A model generated the notes under the pieces. That model saw nothing but the letters and a program-made list of their open reading frames with translations. It was not told where the DNA came from and made no database searches. A DNA stretch of 12,201 nt from Larix sibirica. Taxonomy: Eukaryota; Streptophyta; Pinopsida; Pinales; Pinaceae. The DNA lies in the NCBI GenBank assembly GCA_004151065.3, contig NWUY0300026297.1:14541-26741 (forward strand), read 5' to 3'. Shown piece by piece: positions 9,082-12,201 of the stretch (the first letter of the stretch is position 1; every line of letters begins with the position of its first letter). Both the position numbers and the translations under genes were made by a program.

Positions 9082-9389
9082 TGACAGATGTCGACTCCCT
9101 CTGTAACCCTACCAAATCTGCTATTTGCAAATCAATGTTGGTTAGAGAACTAATATTAATTATTGTCATTTGCAGCAAAGTTTCAACCATTTTATCATGA
9201 CATCTCGATGATCCAATCAATGTTGACTACTTGTGAATATGAGGAGATATCGCCTCCCGGAGAATTTGAATTGCCAACGTCCAATATCCTCCAAATTGAC
9301 ATCATGGGTCGACATTGATGGACATCACATCATGAACACTCTAGGCCATCTTACTTAGATAATCACAACTCCGTACAAGATCAAGTCGA
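9063..9389 (-). pseudogene. Broken continuation of the unrecognised element frame
   Basis: Two overlapping minus-strand frames carry protein-like sequence after the main frame closes at 9390. One, at about 9197-9307, is Gly/Ser-rich and ends D-W-I-I-E-M-S. The other, at about 9063-9222, has a heptad-like run of Leu and Ile (key residues M-V-E-T-L-L-Q-M and L-Q-I-A-D-L-V) that suggests a short amphipathic or coiled-coil helix near the end of the protein. They could be one sequence split by a frameshift. I recognise neither, and both could be chance. Confidence 0.25.
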
Positions 9390-9950
9390 TCATGGAATAC
9401 AAAGCTCATAGAATAGTAATAAATCATGCAAGGTCATCATCAACTTTTCAACAAGATAATCCCTCTCATGTACCTCAATTCGTTCTGCCACTGAAATAAC
9501 TTGAACTAGGTCAATTCCCTCATTTCGAGAGAATCCTGAAGCATGAGTATTATCAAGGGAAACTTCCTTTGTTTGAGAGAATCCAGAATCCCTAGTTATG
9601 TACTATATAATTCTCCCATCAACTCCATATATAGAATCAATGTCGGCACCATCCTGCATCGGGGACTCAAACCTCCCCTCAAGTGAACAAATTGAAGGCT
9701 CATGGGTGTAGTCAATCTCATCATCATGCCTCTCCTCTATACAACTGGAAGTCTCACAAATGGAAGAAATGGATGCTATATGATGAGCATATCTCTTGGG
9801 AGGTACGCATACTCCTATATGCTCCTAAGCCACTAGACCAACAATCTCCCCATTCTCCCCAGTTATGGAAGGGGAACCTATTGCATTGAAGTGGCTCACA
9901 TCTACATGAGATACAATCACAGTGTCATTGATTGGATTGTAACTTGCCTA
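9390..9950 (-). pseudogene. Unrecognised frame fused in phase after GAG-pre-integrase
   Basis: The frame of the GAG-pre-integrase-like segment continues for about 185 codons with just three stops, all TAG, at 9948-9950, 9825-9827 and 9603-9605, before a TGA at 9390-9392. The translated product is acidic in its middle (E-E-R-H-D-D-E-I-D-Y) and contains an in-phase 48-base duplication around S-G-F-S. It has none of the integrase HHCC or DDE residues and no YVDD-type reverse transcriptase motif, although those domains should come next in a copia polyprotein. It may be a captured host fragment, an accessory domain of a non-autonomous family, or fast-diverging linker sequence. I do not recognise it. 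Confidence 0.4.
9523..9588 (-). repeat. In-phase 48-base duplication within the unrecognised frame
   Basis: On the plus strand TTTCGAGAGAATCCTGAA (9523-9540) recurs as GTTTGAGAGAATCCAGAA (9571-9588). The 48-base offset keeps the codon phase, so the protein repeats S-G-F-S every 16 residues. Weaker similarity extends outward from both cores. Confidence 0.55.
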
Positions 9951-10160
9951 AAAGGTGTCTCTCCATGCATGTGCCTCTTGAGGACTAAAAGATGCTACTA
10001 GCCTCTTGGTGGTATGCATGAGTGTGTTTTGATCAACAAGTAACCTGTAGAGGCCATCTTCTCTCACACCCCTACCCAAATACCTTGGAATAGCTAGGCT
10101 ATAATCACTGATGTTGCACTGTTGTCCCTCGAAAACTACTCTCCATTGTATATCTGTCAT
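9951..10160 (-). pseudogene. Copia GAG-pre-integrase-like segment
   Basis: The 70-codon frame starts at an ATG at 10158-10160 and ends at TAG 9948-9950. Key residues are V-V-F-E-G-Q-Q-C near residue 10 and, near residue 32, G-V-R-E-D-G-L-Y-R-L. This G-L-Y-R-L segment is typical of the sequence just before the integrase zinc-binding HHCC domain in copia polyproteins. The L-W-H-x-R-x-G-H that should follow within about 20 residues is absent. The frame is shifted relative to the segment before it by a small indel near 10160. There was no separate start codon in the ancestor; the ATG is internal. Confidence 0.75.
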
Positions 10161-10318
10161 GAAGAAACTGAAGGGAGGTTTGTCTTCATTCTTAGAACAA
10201 ATAGAATATCTTTCAGCTCAAGAACATCACCTTAAGTCATCCGAAATGAGATGGAACCAACTCCTCTTATAGGTTGAGTGTGATTATCATCAAGCTCTAT
10301 GATCATTTCTCCGTCTTG
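10161..10318 (-). pseudogene. Copia post-protease segment
   Basis: In the frame read leftward from 10318 the key residues are D-G-E...I-E-L-D-D...I-R-G-V-G-S-I...D-V-L-E-L-K-D-I-L-F-V...N-L-P-S-V-S. This is the usual stretch between the copia protease active site and GAG-pre-integrase, ending in the L-Y-V-P-x-x-x-x-N-L-L-S-V type motif. One in-frame TAA interrupts it, and frameshifts separate it from the protease frame on one side and the next frame on the other. Confidence 0.75.
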
Positions 10319-10494
10319 CTTCTGCATTCTGTTGAATAGGGACTTGCCATGTGTCTTGAAACTCCACTATACACATACCAACCAACACTAGACACAATGT
10401 TAGAAGATGAACGTGAAGCCATGGAAAAATTAGTTTGAAATTGATGGGTCATCTCCTCTACTCTTGCAAAGGTCCCAACTTTAACATGTTTCAT
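10303..10494 (-). pseudogene. Copia aspartic protease remnant with lost catalytic Asp
   Basis: The 63-codon frame contains G-W-Y-V-Y-S-G-V-S-R-H-M at residues 38-49. Copia proteases carry W-x-x-D-S-G-A-S-x-H-M here, and the Asp of D-S-G is the catalytic residue that cuts the polyprotein. In this copy Asp is Tyr (codon at 10369-10371) and the following Ala is Val (10360-10362), each explicable by a single base change. The active site is therefore dead. The frame lies 18 bases past the gag stop, in the order expected of gag-pol, and runs out through a frameshift at about 10310. Identification is firm from the motif and neighbours. Confidence 0.85.
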
Positions 10495-10511
10495 GGGTTT
10501 TTGCTTCGTCT

Positions 10512-11135
10512 TTAAGGGACACTAGCCTTCATAATGTTCTCACGACATTGGAAGCACATGATTTTACTCAAGTCCTTATTTTTTGCATTTGTCCTTTTCT
10601 TCTTCTTGAATACTTTCTTGCTATCCTTCTTCATCTTCTTGATGAGATCAATAGCATCCACTTCCGCTTGTTGTTTTGGACAAGCTTATAATTTGACTTG
10701 TTCCTGCACAAGATCTGTCCAAGATATTGGGAAATTTGGTATATTCTCCCAAGCAGAAATACCTTGAACAAAGGGTGCCTAGGGAGGAGAAAGCTCTTTA
10801 AGGGCTATGGATACTAGCCCCTGGTCGTCAACCTTAGTTCCAAGGACAACTAGTTGATCCTTCAATTCTTCGATCCCGGTCAAAAAACTCACCATAGTAA
10901 TTGTCTTGCTCATACGAATTCATGAGAATCGGTTTAATAAGAGCATCTATCAAGAAGCAGAAGAACCGTGAAATAGGTCAACCAAAGTATCAACCATCTT
11001 CTGACCAATCCTTTTATGAACAATATGTGAGATGAAATTATCCTTTATAGAATCAAGAGTTATTTTATTCACTTTGGCTTCCTTCATTCGATGATTGACC
11101 AACTGTGCTGGATCGATAGGTTTTGGAATCTCCCA
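10512..11135 (-). pseudogene. Copia gag remnant with degraded zinc knuckle
   Basis: This encodes the structural protein that packages retrotransposon RNA. From 11135 leftward the frame shows key residues P-K-P-I-D-P-A-Q-L, I-T-L-D-S-I-K-D-N and, further on, M-L-L-L-N-R-F, D-Q-L-V-V-L-G and P-F-V-Q-G-I-S-A, all typical of the copia gag (UBN2-type) core. A Lys-rich tract then leads to C-F-Q-C at 10545-10556, the first half of a CCHC zinc knuckle whose Gly-His and last Cys are lost to a small indel. In-frame stops include TGA-TAG in tandem (about 10949-10954), TGA, TAG, TAA and the final TAA at 10512-10514. About the first 40 residues normally preceding this core are missing at the abrupt junction at 11135. 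Confidence 0.82.
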
Positions 11136-11290
11136 ATGTTTTAAAACTCAGAATAATGAGTCGAACCAGTTGAGGGTCAACTCGAATGGGAACTTGAATC
11201 GGTAATGGACCAGAGCGGTTTGATTTCAGTGAACCAGACTATTCAATAATGCAAAACAAAATTACAATTTTAATGATATAAAATATATTT
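11136..11290. repeat. Small decayed repeat abutting the truncated gag
   Basis: The sequence begins with a T/A-rich TTTTAAAACT and continues with GAGTCGAACCAG, GGGTCAACTCGAAT and ACTTGAATCGG, a vocabulary much like the GACTTG-rich repeat at 5066-5360. It then fades into AT-rich DNA. It may be a small non-autonomous DNA element or retroelement fragment inserted into gag or joined to it by deletion. No convincing terminal repeats were found. Confidence 0.35.
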
Positions 11291-11459
11291 AACATTCTAA
11301 GCTATGATTTCAAACCACTAGAGACATAATATGCAGAGTCTCTCTCTCTCTATATATATGGGTAACAAAATGGTACCGAGTGCACTACATATTACAAAGT
11401 TATACGTTGTAACCAGATGGAAAAGTGAAGTCTGGAATGAACTGGAGGGATGAAGTGGC
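11291..11459. other. Spacer with a short TC/TA microsatellite
   Basis: AT-rich sequence with a (TC)6 run at 11339-11350 followed directly by (TA)4 to about 11359. No gene is visible. Sequence becomes GC-richer after about 11450, where the next element is thought to begin. Confidence 0.6.
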
Positions 11460-12028
11460 ATGCATTTCTTAATTTTGGGCATGGTATATCATTTTGGGCA
11501 CACCTATGGGCTAAATCAGAATTGTGGGCATTGTTGCACATTTAAGCGACCCTTATTCTTCATTCTTGGCATATGTCGGGTGATAAATAGGAGTAAGCAA
11601 TTGCTGGCTAGTGTTACGTGGTACCAATACCAACGCACATTCAAATGTCTGCACAAGGATAGGGGTCGTATTTTTCTTCAACGCCATGATGTGGGGGGGG
11701 TTTTATCAGTACTTTTTGGGAGGTGGTTATGGCCGAACCCTTTGGTCCTTCCTTTAGGAGTACTATGGCTTAGTGGCATTGCTGACTGCCTCATGCAGGG
11801 GCTTCTAGCGCTGAGGTTGGTGTCCGGGTTTCCTAGGGGCAGGTAATTGGGTCACATGACCCCCTACTTGTTTTCTACACCGGTGATGGTACTTCAGCTT
11901 TGAGGCACTTGCCTCCTCTCCCGGTCACCCTCCGCATCCATTCTGGCCCCTTTCCAATAGAGTGCCCCCTCTCCTTGGTGCCTTTTCAGTGATGATGTCA
12001 TCCTTGGTCACTAGATCCACAGGCTTGT
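11460..12028 (+). mobile_element. Probable 3' internal end of a second LTR retrotransposon
   Basis: GC-richer sequence leads on the plus strand into a purine tract and LTR start. It contains a 128-codon frame from ATG 11460 to TAA 11844-11846, the longest in the window, but its product matches no gag or pol domain I know. ATTTTGGGCA occurs twice at about 11472-11504, a G8 run is at about 11692-11699, and GGGTCACATGACCC near 11850-11863 is a 6+2+6 palindrome. In Ty3/gypsy and copia elements the region between pol and the 3' LTR is often non-coding. No pol remnant is visible, so the superfamily cannot be fixed. The left limit is approximate. Confidence 0.4.
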
Positions 12029-12038
12029 AGAGGGGGGA
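12029..12038 (+). promoter_or_regulatory. Polypurine tract before a second LTR
   Basis: AGAGGGGGGA is ten purines followed directly by TGTTGAGG. This is the textbook arrangement of plus-strand primer and 3' LTR start in an LTR retrotransposon, here on the plus strand and opposite to the copia remnant. Confidence 0.6.
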
Positions 12039-12201
12039 TGTTGAGGGTTTTTCAGCACTTTTGGTGTTAGATGGGGCATGGCAGCCCCCCTTGCTCACTC
12101 CACCTTTTGGAGTGAATCCTTTTGTCCAATTTTACCTATTTTTAGTAGTTTTTGGTCACCTAGGGGCAAAATACCTCAGGTAGCCACCTTTTAGCCATCT
12201 T
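12039..12201 (+). repeat. Start of a 3' LTR, cut by the window end
   Basis: The sequence begins TGTTGAGGG right after the purine tract. It contains two adjacent hairpins: GGGGC/GCCCC at 12073-12088 and the perfect CACTCCA/TGGAGTG pair with a five-base loop at 12096-12114. The terminal CA and any target-site duplication lie outside the window, so LTR length is unknown. Confidence 0.5.
12096..12114. repeat. Perfect hairpin in the second LTR
   Basis: CACTCCA and TGGAGTG pair perfectly around CCTTT. It sits eight bases past a GGGGC/GCCCC hairpin, giving a double stem near the start of the LTR. Its role is unknown. Confidence 0.7.

Larger units (their letters stand above)
7405..11135 (-). mobile_element. 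Decayed, 5'-truncated Ty1/copia-type retrotransposon
   Basis: Reading on the minus strand from 11135, the order is gag, zinc knuckle, protease, the post-protease segment, a GAG-pre-integrase-like segment, an unrecognised frame, a polypurine tract and an LTR-like region. The first half matches Ty1/copia polyproteins closely enough to be secure. The reading frame breaks several times. Integrase, reverse transcriptase and RNase H, which normally occupy well over 2 kb after GAG-pre-integrase, are missing, so this copy could move only with enzymes supplied by others, or not at all. The 5' LTR, primer-binding site and first part of gag are absent from the window. Sequence abruptly changes character at 11135. 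The left limit rests on the inferred LTR end. Confidence 0.7.

Noticed and set aside
9683-9889. 68-codon plus-strand frame
   Set aside because: It is antisense to the better-supported minus-strand frame fused to the copia polyprotein.
10534-10767. 77-codon plus-strand frame rich in Phe and Leu
   Set aside because: It is antisense to the Lys-rich tract and zinc knuckle of gag; its hydrophobic look comes from reading AAG/AAA codons backwards.
11689-11702. G8 run considered as a polypurine tract
   Set aside because: It is followed by TTTTATC, not TG, and the tract at 12029-12038 has the proper arrangement.

Overview
The window looks like repeat-derived DNA from a large plant nuclear genome, most likely a seed plant and possibly a gymnosperm. 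That placement is an inference from the style of the decayed LTR retrotransposons, the AT-rich filler and the absence of compact genes; no species-diagnostic gene is present. I see no intact protein-coding gene, tRNA, rRNA or CRISPR array. Most open frames here are short, often lack an ATG, and are about what AT-rich DNA gives by chance.

Layout. Bases 1-1288 are AT-rich and empty apart from a perfect 19-base palindrome at 766-784. Bases 1289-1530 hold a cluster of short inverted repeats, followed by a weak zinc-knuckle-like frame (1499-1679, plus strand). Bases 1680-3395 show nothing firm. Bases 3396-5096 carry two minus-strand open stretches that faintly resemble pieces of the large subunit of replication protein A; this is tentative. 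Bases 5066-5360 are a decayed repeat rich in GACTTG/GAGTC words. Bases 5531-5803 are a compound minisatellite with (AT)n tails, bracketed by 53-base direct repeats. Bases 5804-7404 are empty.

The best-supported content is a minus-strand Ty1/copia-type retrotransposon remnant at about 7405-11135. Reading right to left it shows a 5'-truncated gag with a broken zinc knuckle, a protease whose catalytic Asp is replaced by Tyr, the segment after the protease, and a GAG-pre-integrase-like segment. The reading frame then runs on for about 185 codons with only three stops, all TAG, into a sequence I do not recognise. Integrase, reverse transcriptase and RNase H are not where they should be. The element ends in a polypurine tract and a long LTR-like region of about 1.65 kb with TGTT...AACA ends.

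To the right, 11136-11290 is a small decayed repeat that abuts the broken gag. From about 11460 the sequence becomes GC-richer. At 12029-12038 a purine tract is followed directly by TGTTGAGG, which looks like the start of the 3' LTR of a second, plus-strand LTR element that leaves the window. Nothing here works together as a pathway: the window is a graveyard of mobile elements, and its most unusual part is the copia remnant carrying an unexplained open frame in place of the replication enzymes.
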